Position numbers and translations under genes: made by a program. A stretch of 15,169 bases of DNA from Flammeovirgaceae bacterium UBA4659. Its GTDB lineage: Bacteria > Bacteroidota > Bacteroidia > Cytophagales > Cyclobacteriaceae. The stretch is from NCBI GenBank assembly GCA_002405445.1, contig DHLV01000247.1:3633-18801 (forward strand). The letters run 5' to 3'. Positions within the stretch are counted from its first letter, which is position 1, and every line of letters starts with the position of its first letter. The notes under the pieces were generated by a model that made no database searches, had not been told where the DNA came from, and saw only the letters and a list, made by a program, of their open reading frames with translations. This document shows positions 7,642 to 14,991 of this stretch, in pieces.

Positions 7642-10600
7642 ATGAAGCAGCGGTGGGTTTGTCTATTCTTTTTGTTGCCTAACTTTTTATTAGCGCAAGA
7701 TTCCTTGACTGCTTCAATGCAGCAAAATCTTGAGAGACTAGCGCGAGTCGAAAATGAAAAGTATGTTAAAGCCTTTGCGCGCGCTCAAATATATGCGCAA
7801 CAAAAAAATGTCCCACTCATATCGTACGATGCCAACGGCAATATTATTCAACTGGTAGATGTGGATGAGTTTGGTGCGCCAGTATACAGATCAACCACAA
7901 ATGCTGGTGCCGCTATTACAACTGGTGTAACCAAGTTGCGACAAAATGGTGGGCTTGGGCTAAATCTTGAAGGCGAAGGAATAAAAATTGGAATTTGGGA
8001 TGGAGGAGTGGTCTTTGACCATACTGAGTTTGATTCGAGGGTGATGTTCAAAGAAAATAATACGATTTCAGACCACGGCACACATGTGGCAGGGACAATG
8101 ATGGCCTCTGGTGTAAATCCTTTGGCGCGGGGAATGGCAAGTAAGGCTTCTTTGATTTCGTATTTCTGGGATAATGACGTTAATGAAATGGCTACCCAGG
8201 CCCGCGCAGACCAGGCATCGCTTATCATTTCAAACCATTCATATGGGTTGATTCAAGGGTGGAATTGTGCTTCTCCAACATCGTGTACTTGGTTTGGAAC
8301 GGCAAGCATTAGCACCCAAGAGGATTGGCGTTTTGGTTTCTATACGAATACGTCTCGTAGCCTGGATGAAACAGCCTTCAACGCGCCTTATTATTCAATT
8401 TTCTGGGCAGCCGGTAACGACCGTGATGACACAAATACATCGGGTGTGGGAGGCACCAATCCGCCAGACGGAAATGGTGGTACCGGTTTTGATTCGATGA
8501 GCCAAGAAGGATGCGCAAAAAACATTTTTACCATTGGGGCGATTGGCAAGATTCCAGATTATACTGGCCCCAGCAGCGTACAGATGTCTTCTTTCAGCAA
8601 TTGGGGGCCCACTGATGATGGCCGTATCAAACCAGACTTGGTTGCAGCAGGTGTGGGGATTTTCTCTTCTGTTAGTACACCCACCGGGCAATCTGGTTCA
8701 AGGTATTCTACCTTCAATGGCACTTCAATGGCTGCCCCGAATGCAGCGGGATCTCTGGCCTTGATTCAGGAGTTGAGCAAACAGTTGTCTGGAAGCTTTA
8801 TGAAATCAGCAACGCTCAAAGCGCTAGCCATTCATACAGCCAAAGAAGCCGGACCAGGCCCGGGTCCAGATTATATGTATGGTTGGGGTGTGGTTGACGT
8901 TGAGGCCGCGGCAAAGTTGCTACTTTCAAGAGATGATCAGAATGTGATTGTAAAAGAGGAACGATTAATGAATGGCCAACCCTACGAAATTACAATCAAC
9001 CCGCAAGCTGGCAAGAAAATAACCGTTACCATAGTTTGGACTGACGTGCCAGGGACCCCATTGCCTGCATCGTTGGATCCTACAGCCCCAATGCTTGTGA
9101 ATGACCTCGACTTAAGGATTGTAGATGACGTCAGCAATTCTCAATTTCCATGGGTGCTAAATCCAGATTTGTCAGTTCTATCTATTTCGCAGACCGCCAC
9201 CAAAGGTGATAACTTTAGAGATAACGTGGAAAAGATTGAGTTTGAAAACCCCGAACCGCGACCCTATAAAATACGGGTAACCAATAAGCGAAGTTTAGTT
9301 GGCTTACAGCAGGATTTTTCAATCATAATAGAGTACAAGTCAGAAAACTCGATTGGTGAGCGTTTTTATTGGATTGGGGGAAACGGTGTTTGGAGCGACC
9401 CTACTAAATGGTCACGTACCAGCGGAGGACCATCGGCCAATACGGTTCCCACAAGTGTGGATAGAGTGGTAATAGACGAAAATTCATTTTCAGCATCCAA
9501 TCAATCGATTACCCTGAATTCCAACACGTCTTGTGGCACATTAGCTTATTTGTCAAAAACAAATTCAATTTTGAATTTGAGTGGGAACACTTTGGAGATT
9601 GCTGGTGATTTAGTGATTACCAATAACACACTTACGACCAATACCGGCACTATTAGATTTACCGCTTCTATTAAACCTCAAAACCTAGTAGTATTGTCAC
9701 AATCTAACTTGGATAATTTATCTCTTGTTTTTGATGCAGCAACATCTGATAACACCAGCTGGAAGGTGACAAATGCAAGAAGTATTCAGTCGGTCGATTT
9801 GTTGAAGGGTAAGTTAGATTTGTCTGGAAACAGTGCATTAAAACTTGGCACGCTCCGATCAGTGGGATCCATGCAACGAGAGTTAAACCTGTTGAACGCT
9901 TCAATAGAAGTTAAATTTGTACACTTGAACCTACAAGATGAGTCGTTTAAGTCAAATGCCTTCACCGTGATGGATTTCAAGGACGGAAATGCGTCAGCAA
10001 CGTTTTCGAACACTAACTTCAAAGGTAAAATCAGAGTGTCAGAAGGTAAGACGCAAATCAATGGAAATAGCACTATTGCGTTTCTAGACTTGAGAGCTGA
10101 AGCGGAGCTAACAGGTAATAATAAAATCGATACTTTGACATTAGCGGCAAGTTCAACTTTGCGACTTGGTGGGGGTACCGTTCAAGAGTTGTTTAAAACT
10201 TTTACCATTACTTCAAGCCAAGCGCAAGTAACCAAGATTCAGGCCCAAAGTGCAGCCACAATGTTTTTCAATAAACGTGCAAAGCTTTGTTTCGATTGGC
10301 TAAACGTTAGTAACGTTAGTATCGAAGGGCCAGCGGTAGTTAACGCGGGCAGAAATAGTACAGTTGTAAATTCGGCAAATTGGCTTACTGAAAAGTGCGA
10401 AGATGTGCTGTTCCCAGACTTTGCATTTAAATCAAATTGTGCCAACGGATTAACGGAGTTTACCGATCTAAGTCAAGGTACCATCACCAATCGGAACTGG
10501 AATTTTGGATCAGCCGGCTTCTCAATTTTTGACACTAATCCACAAAATCCAAAAGTGGTCTTTTCTGACCAAGGGACTCGGGCAGTTTCGCTTACTATTT

Positions 10601-11100
10601 CGAATACAAATTCCAGTAGAACTTATACTCAAAATGTTCCGGTCAAGGCAAACAACGTGAGCAACCCGAGCATTATTGTTAGTGGTAACTTGTTGGCAAG
10701 CAGCCTATCTTCTAATTCGTTTCAATGGTATAATGGAACAAGCCCAATTACTAACGCAATGGGAAGAACGTTTCCGTTCAACGGTAATCCCGGAGTGTAT
10801 TACGTGGTGTTGTCAGACGGAGATTGCAATCGTATTTCATCTCCTGTTGTAATTACATCAGCATTATCTGGCCAAGAAGAATTATCAATTTATCCGAACC
10901 CAACAAACGGGTATGTGACTTTCTCAGTTGCACCGGACTACGTTGAAATTTTAGATCTCTTCGGTATTTCAAAAATGAAAGAGAACAGGCCGGCTGGTGC
11001 AATCGATATCTCAAGCGTACCAGATGGGCAATATGTGGTAAAAATTAAACTCGCCAACGGGGAATGGATCAATAGGCGACTAATCAAGGTTAGTCAATAA
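7642..11100 (+). CDS. Secreted subtilisin-like (S8) serine protease with T9SS sorting domain
   Basis: This 1152-residue secreted protease has a signal peptide at 1-18 (LLPNFLLA, before QDSL). The S8 catalytic set is complete: Asp120 in IWDGG, His145 in DHGTHVAG, oxyanion Asn259 in WAAGND and Ser362 in FNGTSMAAP. Residues about 430-568 resemble the KP-43 C-terminal beta domain (VTIVWTDVPGTP, NDLDLRI). From 575 a FYWIGGNGVWSDPTKWS motif opens a long beta-rich, Ser/Thr/Asn-rich region to about 918. It is followed by a PKD-like module (FTDLSQGTITNRNWNFG), an Ig-like module (about 1004-1070) and a type A T9SS sorting domain from about 1079 (LSIYPNPTNG ... ISSVPDGQYVVKI). It should be exported by Sec, then T9SS, and be anchored or released outside. 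ATG 7642 is preferred over GTG 7636 because it gives a clean MKQRW start. No good promoter is visible between it and the terminator just upstream. Confidence 0.95.
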   Translation: MKQRWVCLFFLLPNFLLAQDSLTASMQQNLERLARVENEKYVKAFARAQIYAQQKNVPLISYDANGNIIQLVDVDEFGAPVYRSTTNAGAAITTGVTKLRQNGGLGLNLEGEGIKIGIWDGGVVFDHTEFDSRVMFKENNTISDHGTHVAGTMMASGVNPLARGMASKASLISYFWDNDVNEMATQARADQASLIISNHSYGLIQGWNCASPTSCTWFGTASISTQEDWRFGFYTNTSRSLDETAFNAPYYSIFWAAGNDRDDTNTSGVGGTNPPDGNGGTGFDSMSQEGCAKNIFTIGAIGKIPDYTGPSSVQMSSFSNWGPTDDGRIKPDLVAAGVGIFSSVSTPTGQSGSRYSTFNGTSMAAPNAAGSLALIQELSKQLSGSFMKSATLKALAIHTAKEAGPGPGPDYMYGWGVVDVEAAAKLLLSRDDQNVIVKEERLMNGQPYEITINPQAGKKITVTIVWTDVPGTPLPASLDPTAPMLVNDLDLRIVDDVSNSQFPWVLNPDLSVLSISQTATKGDNFRDNVEKIEFENPEPRPYKIRVTNKRSLVGLQQDFSIIIEYKSENSIGERFYWIGGNGVWSDPTKWSRTSGGPSANTVPTSVDRVVIDENSFSASNQSITLNSNTSCGTLAYLSKTNSILNLSGNTLEIAGDLVITNNTLTTNTGTIRFTASIKPQNLVVLSQSNLDNLSLVFDAATSDNTSWKVTNARSIQSVDLLKGKLDLSGNSALKLGTLRSVGSMQRELNLLNASIEVKFVHLNLQDESFKSNAFTVMDFKDGNASATFSNTNFKGKIRVSEGKTQINGNSTIAFLDLRAEAELTGNNKIDTLTLAASSTLRLGGGTVQELFKTFTITSSQAQVTKIQAQSAATMFFNKRAKLCFDWLNVSNVSIEGPAVVNAGRNSTVVNSANWLTEKCEDVLFPDFAFKSNCANGLTEFTDLSQGTITNRNWNFGSAGFSIFDTNPQNPKVVFSDQGTRAVSLTISNTNSSRTYTQNVPVKANNVSNPSIIVSGNLLASSLSSNSFQWYNGTSPITNAMGRTFPFNGNPGVYYVVLSDGDCNRISSPVVITSALSGQEELSIYPNPTNGYVTFSVAPDYVEILDLFGISKMKENRPAGAIDISSVPDGQYVVKIKLANGEWINRRLIKVSQ

Positions 11101-11794
11101 TCGAGTTATAGTACTCAAGCACTTTAACACAATCATTTTCTGATCGACATTTAAGCTTTTTTTCTGCAAGGAAACTCTCAATTTCGGCTTTCTTGTCTGC
11201 AAGAATCTGCAATACGAACTCTTTTCCTTTTTTGTATCGAATCATTTTACCACCGGTGAAGATATAGTAGTTCTCGTACTCAACGAACTTTTTGGTCGCT
11301 ACAGCCGAGTTAAACGGTTTTTCTTCAATTACTTTTTTTCGCAAATTTTTCACCAAGGATGCCTGTCCGCTAACGACCACTTCATAAAAAGTATTTTCAT
11401 CGAAACCATCTACAGACGGAAATCCGATTCTAAAGTTCCTGGCGATCAGCCCAGAAACAGATGGTTCAAAAATAGTAACAGCATCGATTGAGCCTTTTTG
11501 TACTATGATTTCGGAATTGACGCCATTTTCTGTCTTCATAATATGAAGTTCGTTTGTTGCAAGATTCAAACGAGTAGCGATGCCACTAACTTTGGCACTA
11601 TTCTTTAATGTGATGTCACCTGTGAGCCAAGTGTCTGTCAAAAACGGACTACCATCAATTTCTGCGTTTCTGTTGGAAACAACAGGTGTGCCCTTGATGT
11701 CAGAGATCACTGCACCAAACCCACCAGACACATTTACTTGAGCGCTACACACGACTGCACCGAAAAATAGAAATTGAGATAACAAATGTTTCAT
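11090..11794 (-). CDS. Exported protein of unknown function
   Basis: This 234-residue protein has a cleavable signal peptide (residues 1-18, CSA before QVNVSGG). Its first half is beta-rich, with a pattern I have seen in uncharacterised Bacteroidetes exported proteins: GSPFLTDTWLTGDITL, then a variable strand, then RLNLATNELHI. The second half ends in a charged helical region (LADKKAEIESFLAEKKLKC, then VKVLEYYNSII). No enzymatic or binding motif is recognised and I do not assign a function. The Cys pair near the C-terminus (LKC and NDC) could form a disulfide, which is a guess. The gene starts 23 bp after the hydrolase stop, on the same strand, so the two are probably cotranscribed. Its 3' end overlaps the end of the protease gene by 11 bp in convergent orientation. 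Confidence 0.85.
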   Translation of the reverse strand: MKHLLSQFLFFGAVVCSAQVNVSGGFGAVISDIKGTPVVSNRNAEIDGSPFLTDTWLTGDITLKNSAKVSGIATRLNLATNELHIMKTENGVNSEIIVQKGSIDAVTIFEPSVSGLIARNFRIGFPSVDGFDENTFYEVVVSGQASLVKNLRKKVIEEKPFNSAVATKKFVEYENYYIFTGGKMIRYKKGKEFVLQILADKKAEIESFLAEKKLKCRSENDCVKVLEYYNSIID

Positions 11795-11817
11795 AATTTT
11801 TTTTCGAAAGTTAATGG

Positions 11818-13074
11818 TTAATCCCGAATCGCCCCATACACTGCCACCTTAAACTTGTCTCCGATATTCCATACCGGGGAAGCATACATGTTGGTAAAAA
11901 TCATTGCCACGAGTTTTTCTTTGGGGTCTGCCCAGTAGTGCGTGTTGAACGCTCCGCCCCAAGAAAAGCTGCCAATTGTATAAATGCTTTGGTGGTCGTT
12001 GGCGCTGGTCTCCAACCCAAAACCCAATCCAAATTGGGTGGTGATTGGTGGTTGTGTTTGATTGGTAAGCATCAGCTCTACCGTTTTTCTACTCAACAGC
12101 CGCACCCCATTGTATTCACCCTTGTTGAGGAACAACTGCAAGAATTTGCCGTAATCTTCTGTAGTTGAACTTAGCCCGGCTCCTCCAGAGAAATAAGTAC
12201 CTGCAAGTGTGGGATATTGCGGATTGGATCCATCGTAGGTAGGTGTTTCCATTTTCAGCAGCTTGCCGTTTTTTGTCTGATACAAATACACCAATCGGTT
12301 TTGTTTTTCTTTGGGCAAATAAAAGTAAGTGTCATTCATGCCCAATGGTTGGAAGATGCGCGTCTTAAAAAATTGTTCGAGCGATTGGCCCGATAACACT
12401 TCTACCAAGTAGCCCAATACATCTGTATTCAGACCGTACGTGAATTGCTCACCGGGATGATGCTTTAATGGCAGTCCACCCAGCACTTTCATTTTATCTG
12501 CCAGCACCATGTTAGCTGAACCGATGCCACTTGGTACTTTTGCTTTCGCATAAATTGCCTTAAACTCTTGACTGCCAATACTGGCATAATCAATACCTGA
12601 TGTATGGGTAAGCAATTGCCGAATGGTGATTTCACTTTTGGCAGGCATGGTAGTGTAAGTGGTATCTGCCCAATTGACGCTAACCAGTACTTTCGGGTTT
12701 TTGAATTCGGGGATGTAACGAGAGAGCGGATCATCCAACAAAAACTTGCCTTCTTCAAACAGCATCATAACAGCCAAGCTGGTGATAGCTTTAGTTTGCG
12801 AAGCGATCCTGAAAACATCATCTTTCTTCAACGCAATTTTATTTTCCACGTCACTATAGCCATAGGCCTTGTGGTAAATGATCTTGCCATTACGAGCAAT
12901 GAAAACGACTGCACCTGGAATTTGACCCTTGTTCAAATGGTCGTTGATTAAGTTGTCTACGCGTTGCAGTCTTTCTGGCGACATTCCATTTTCTTTTGCA
13001 GCGCCAACTGTCAGTGTTTGCCCGTAACCGTTCAACCAGAGGATCGTTAACAGCCCAACCCAAAAAGTTTTCAT
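11818..13074 (-). CDS. Secreted serine hydrolase, beta-lactamase fold (family VIII esterase-like)
   Basis: This 418-residue protein has a signal peptide (about 1-18, WLNGYG before QTLTV) and the fold of class C beta-lactamases and penicillin-binding proteins. The nucleophile motif is Ser92-Gln-Thr-Lys95 in RIASQTKAIT. LLTHTSGIDY (154-163) is the usual helix turn. The catalytic Tyr is Tyr213 in FTYGLNTDVLG, in the Y-x-x-x-x-D-V-L-G form known from the esterase EstB rather than the YxN of AmpC. The third motif is SWGG at 371-374 followed by YWADP, again like the WGG of EstB-type family VIII enzymes. These features favour an esterase or related acyl hydrolase over a true beta-lactamase; the substrate is unknown. 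Length fits the family. It starts 57 bp after the SDR stop on the same strand, and I see no convincing promoter in that gap. Confidence 0.93.
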   Translation of the reverse strand: MKTFWVGLLTILWLNGYGQTLTVGAAKENGMSPERLQRVDNLINDHLNKGQIPGAVVFIARNGKIIYHKAYGYSDVENKIALKKDDVFRIASQTKAITSLAVMMLFEEGKFLLDDPLSRYIPEFKNPKVLVSVNWADTTYTTMPAKSEITIRQLLTHTSGIDYASIGSQEFKAIYAKAKVPSGIGSANMVLADKMKVLGGLPLKHHPGEQFTYGLNTDVLGYLVEVLSGQSLEQFFKTRIFQPLGMNDTYFYLPKEKQNRLVYLYQTKNGKLLKMETPTYDGSNPQYPTLAGTYFSGGAGLSSTTEDYGKFLQLFLNKGEYNGVRLLSRKTVELMLTNQTQPPITTQFGLGFGLETSANDHQSIYTIGSFSWGGAFNTHYWADPKEKLVAMIFTNMYASPVWNIGDKFKVAVYGAIRD

Positions 13075-13131
13075 ATTTACATTTAGTTAATTTTCTGTTG
13101 CCTAACGCAAAACGGGGTAACCAGCCGTCAC

Positions 13132-13878
13132 CTAAAGTCCCTTCACACTCATGCCGCCATCTACCATCATGTTTTGGCCCGTGATGTAGCTCGCTTTGTC
13201 CATGCACAAAAAGGCCACTAAACCGGCTACCTCTTCGGGCTTACCCACCCTGTTGAGCGGGGTTCGGTCTAATATTTTCTCTAAGCGTTCTGGTTGCGAT
13301 AGCACCGCCTCCGTTAATGGTGTTTCGATATACCAGGGCGAAACACAATTTACGCGAATGCCGTCAGGGGCCCACTCTGCTGCCAGATGGCGTGTGAGCT
13401 GAATCAAGGCAGCCTTTGTCATCCCGTAAGGCGGGCCTGTTTGCACATCAAAGGAGCCTGCCACTGAGGCAATATTCACAACACTCGCGTGCCCAGCGGA
13501 TTTTAAAAGCGGATGCGCCAGGCGTGATATTTCTACCGCGCTGAATAAGTTGGTTTCAAATAGCTTCCGGTATTCTTCTTCTGAATACGCCACTAACTTC
13601 TTACGAACATTGGTACCAACGTTATTGACTAGTATATCCAATTTACCCCAGTTTTGAGTAATTCGTTGGATGAGCGCTTGGCGAAATTTGCCATCGGCCA
13701 CATCACCATCCATGGTAAACAGATTGGCTGAATTCTTAACTTTACCTTTAATGGTTTGTGTATCACGCGCTACCACTAGCACCTCTGCGCCTAGTTCCAA
13801 AAACTCCTTGGCTATCGCTAAACCAATGCCTTTTGTTCCTCCCGTGATGAGTGCTTTTTTGCCTTGTAAATTCCACAT
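13132..13878 (-). CDS. Short-chain dehydrogenase/reductase, tropinone-reductase-like
   Basis: This 248-residue classical SDR is of standard length and predicted to be cytoplasmic. The nucleotide-binding motif TGGTKGIG is at residues 12-19, an acidic GDV at 58-60, and the structural NNVG motif at 85-88. The catalytic tetrad is Asn110, Ser138 (VVNIASVAG), Tyr151 and Lys155 (PYGMTKAAL). It closes with [13 protein letters not shown], typical of the family. The [10 protein letters not shown] segment is close to the form seen in tropinone-reductase-like SDRs, a subfamily name that says little about the bacterial substrate. The ARD after the second strand (LVVARDT) leans toward NADP(H). The gene begins 13 bp after the HNH gene and precedes the secreted hydrolase. 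A shared pathway with the hydrolase, such as reduction of a product it releases, is possible but unproven. Confidence 0.94.
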   Translation of the reverse strand: MWNLQGKKALITGGTKGIGLAIAKEFLELGAEVLVVARDTQTIKGKVKNSANLFTMDGDVADGKFRQALIQRITQNWGKLDILVNNVGTNVRKKLVAYSEEEYRKLFETNLFSAVEISRLAHPLLKSAGHASVVNIASVAGSFDVQTGPPYGMTKAALIQLTRHLAAEWAPDGIRVNCVSPWYIETPLTEAVLSQPERLEKILDRTPLNRVGKPEEVAGLVAFLCMDKASYITGQNMMVDGGMSVKGL

Positions 13879-13891
13879 GTTATTTCAACAG

Positions 13892-14431
13892 CTAAATTTT
13901 TGTTTTTCCCCAGTTCTCCCCGGTTTTTATCCGATGTACTTGCATGTCGCTGACGCCATATTTTAGGGCGATTTGCTTAAGTGTTGTTTTGCCAAGACTG
14001 AGTATTCGTTTGATGGTGAGGACTTGCTTCTCGGTAAGCTTGGCGTTGGCGTTCCAATAGTTGGGATTACTTCGTTGGTGAGTGAATCTTTCTTGGAGTG
14101 TAGCCCATTTTAAATTTTTATAATGATTATCATTCCTGTTATAATTTAAATGGATAACAAATTTATGTTGCTTACTAGGTTTTTTTAAAAAATGGATAGC
14201 GACTAATCGATGGATCAGGAAGCTTTTGTTGATTGGCTCACTTCGAAAAGATATTCCAGGATAGTTAGAGATGACACCTGGCTTTAAAAAATGTCCGCGA
14301 GTGGGTTTGTCTATAAAACTGATGATCCGGCCATGATTGGTTACGGCATATCGATTTCCTTTAGAGGATTTCTTAAAGGGCAAAATGGCTACCTTTTCGT
14401 TTGGATGCAGTCTGATTTCCTTCGTGCTCAT
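13892..14431 (-). CDS. HNH homing-type endonuclease with NUMOD4-like and HTH segments
   Basis: This predicted protein has 179 residues if started at the ATG at 14431-14429, seven bases past the zinc-ribbon stop. The frame stays open to 14569, but that extension overlaps the upstream gene and reads as low-complexity nonsense. In order I see a NUMOD4-like piece (YAVTNHGRIISF, 28-39), an HNH core (LIHRLVAIHFL at 72-82, the His94 position of the usual HIDGN motif, RNDNHYKNLKWAT at 99-111, His118), and a helix-turn-helix tail (AKLTEKQVLTIKRIL at 130-144, IALKYGVSDMQVHRIKTGENW at 154-174). Free-standing proteins of this build are found in phages and as wandering genes in bacterial chromosomes; they nick or cut DNA at specific sites. 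Local base composition is low: bases 14101-14220 are about 26% GC by hand count, against about 57% for 13201-13260. This suggests acquisition from elsewhere. Confidence 0.88.
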   Translation of the reverse strand: MSTKEIRLHPNEKVAILPFKKSSKGNRYAVTNHGRIISFIDKPTRGHFLKPGVISNYPGISFRSEPINKSFLIHRLVAIHFLKKPSKQHKFVIHLNYNRNDNHYKNLKWATLQERFTHQRSNPNYWNANAKLTEKQVLTIKRILSLGKTTLKQIALKYGVSDMQVHRIKTGENWGKTKI

Positions 14432-14438
14432 ATATTTG

Positions 14439-14807
14439 TTAAAAATTTTCTTTTCGTTCAACCAACAAGTACCAATTGTTTTCAATGGGCAGATAACCCT
14501 GTTCGTAGCAATAATAGTAAATAGAGCCCTCTTTTGTTTTGTAGATGTTGGTAAAATAGTTAAAGTCAAATCCTTTTTGAGTCAATTTCTCGCGACTCAT
14601 CTTCGTTTTACCGCTGGGGTTTGCCTCCATCAATATGCGTCTGTTTTTGCGCAGCACGTTGTTCACATTTCGGATGTAGTTGGTTTCATCACTGTTCAGT
14701 TTGTTGTTGTAAGCCACTCGGCATTGGTCTGAACAAAATTTTTTGTCTGCTCTGCCAATAATTTTCCCACCACACTCCAAACATCCTTTTTCTTCGTTTT
14801 TGGGCAT
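14439..14807 (-). CDS. Conserved zinc-ribbon protein of unknown function
   Basis: This 122-residue cytoplasmic protein has an N-terminal zinc ribbon formed by Cys9, Cys12, Cys25 and Cys29 (CLECGGK, then KKFCSDQCRVAYNN). The rest is a basic, Asn-rich segment (NYIRNVNNVLRKNRRIL) and a conserved-looking end (GFDFNYFTNIYKTKEGS, YEQGYLPIE). From memory, near-identical small proteins occur widely in Bacteroidetes and are annotated as hypothetical. DNA or RNA binding is plausible from the zinc ribbon and basic stretch but is inference. It is divergent from ssb across a 184-bp gap and is the first gene after a good minus-strand promoter. Confidence 0.88.
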   Translation of the reverse strand: MPKNEEKGCLECGGKIIGRADKKFCSDQCRVAYNNKLNSDETNYIRNVNNVLRKNRRILMEANPSGKTKMSREKLTQKGFDFNYFTNIYKTKEGSIYYYCYEQGYLPIENNWYLLVERKENF

Positions 14808-14836
14808 AAAACGCGGTTTATTTGTTTGATATTATC

Positions 14837-14858
14837 CGTTTTTAAACGTTTAAAAACG
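14837..14858. repeat. Perfect 22-bp palindrome in the divergent ssb promoter region
   Basis: The half-site CGTTTTTAAAC (14837-14847) is followed directly by its reverse complement GTTTAAAAACG (14848-14858), with no spacer. Allowing one mismatch, the symmetry extends three further bases per side (TAT at 14833-14835, ATA at 14860-14862). It covers the downstream edge of the minus-strand -7 box and the expected start of transcription, the position of a repressor operator. No T-tract suited to a terminator follows on either strand. Confidence 0.75.
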
Positions 14859-14887
14859 AATATAACCGAAAGTAATTGAATAACAAA
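14857..14887 (-). promoter_or_regulatory. Bacteroidetes-type promoter for the minus-strand gene cluster
   Basis: Read on the minus strand: TTTG (14887-14884), a 19-bp spacer, then TATATTCG (14864-14857). This matches TTTG-(19-20)-TAnnTTTG with one mismatch. The start would fall near 14850, inside the palindrome, giving a leader of about 43 nt before the ATG at 14807. With gaps of 7, 13, 57 and 23 bp downstream, this promoter could serve all five minus-strand genes. Confidence 0.5.
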
Positions 14888-14910
14888 CGAGTCTGTTTTT
14901 GTAGCCCCTG

Positions 14911-14918
14911 CACTTTTG
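14911..14918 (+). promoter_or_regulatory. Possible -7 element for ssb
   Basis: CACTTTTG differs from TAnnTTTG by one base and lies 73 bp before the ssb start codon. No TTTG is found at the expected spacing upstream; the nearest, at 14898-14901, is only 9 bp away. The assignment is therefore weak. Apart from this box and the palindrome/minus promoter, I see nothing else in the 14808-14991 gap. Confidence 0.2.
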
Positions 14919-14991
14919 CATCGTCAATCGCTGAACAACTCAGCCGAAGACAAAAACAAAAAACATTTTTAACCTTTAAATTTTAACTATT

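Noticed and set aside
11155..11163. T-run at the end region of the minus-strand unknown gene as a terminator for the protease
   Set aside because: No stable stem precedes it on the plus strand, and the run is explained by lysine codons of the opposite gene.
12489..12758. Open frames inside the hydrolase and SDR genes in other frames on either strand
   Set aside because: They overlap well-supported enzymes whose motifs are intact and show no recognisable protein features.
13091..13112. GCCTAAC resembling one end of an integron attC site
   Set aside because: No matching partner core site (GTTRRRY arrangement) is found within a suitable distance, and there is no integrase or cassette structure.
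14120..14134. Near-perfect Fur-box-like sequence (AATGATAATCATTAT on the minus strand)
   Set aside because: It lies inside the HNH gene and simply encodes the conserved Asn-Asp-Asn-His-Tyr stretch of the HNH core; it is not in a promoter region.
14432..14569. 46-residue N-terminal extension of the HNH reading frame
   Set aside because: It overlaps the zinc-ribbon gene on the same strand and has no recognisable domain; the ATG at 14431 fits the usual operon spacing.
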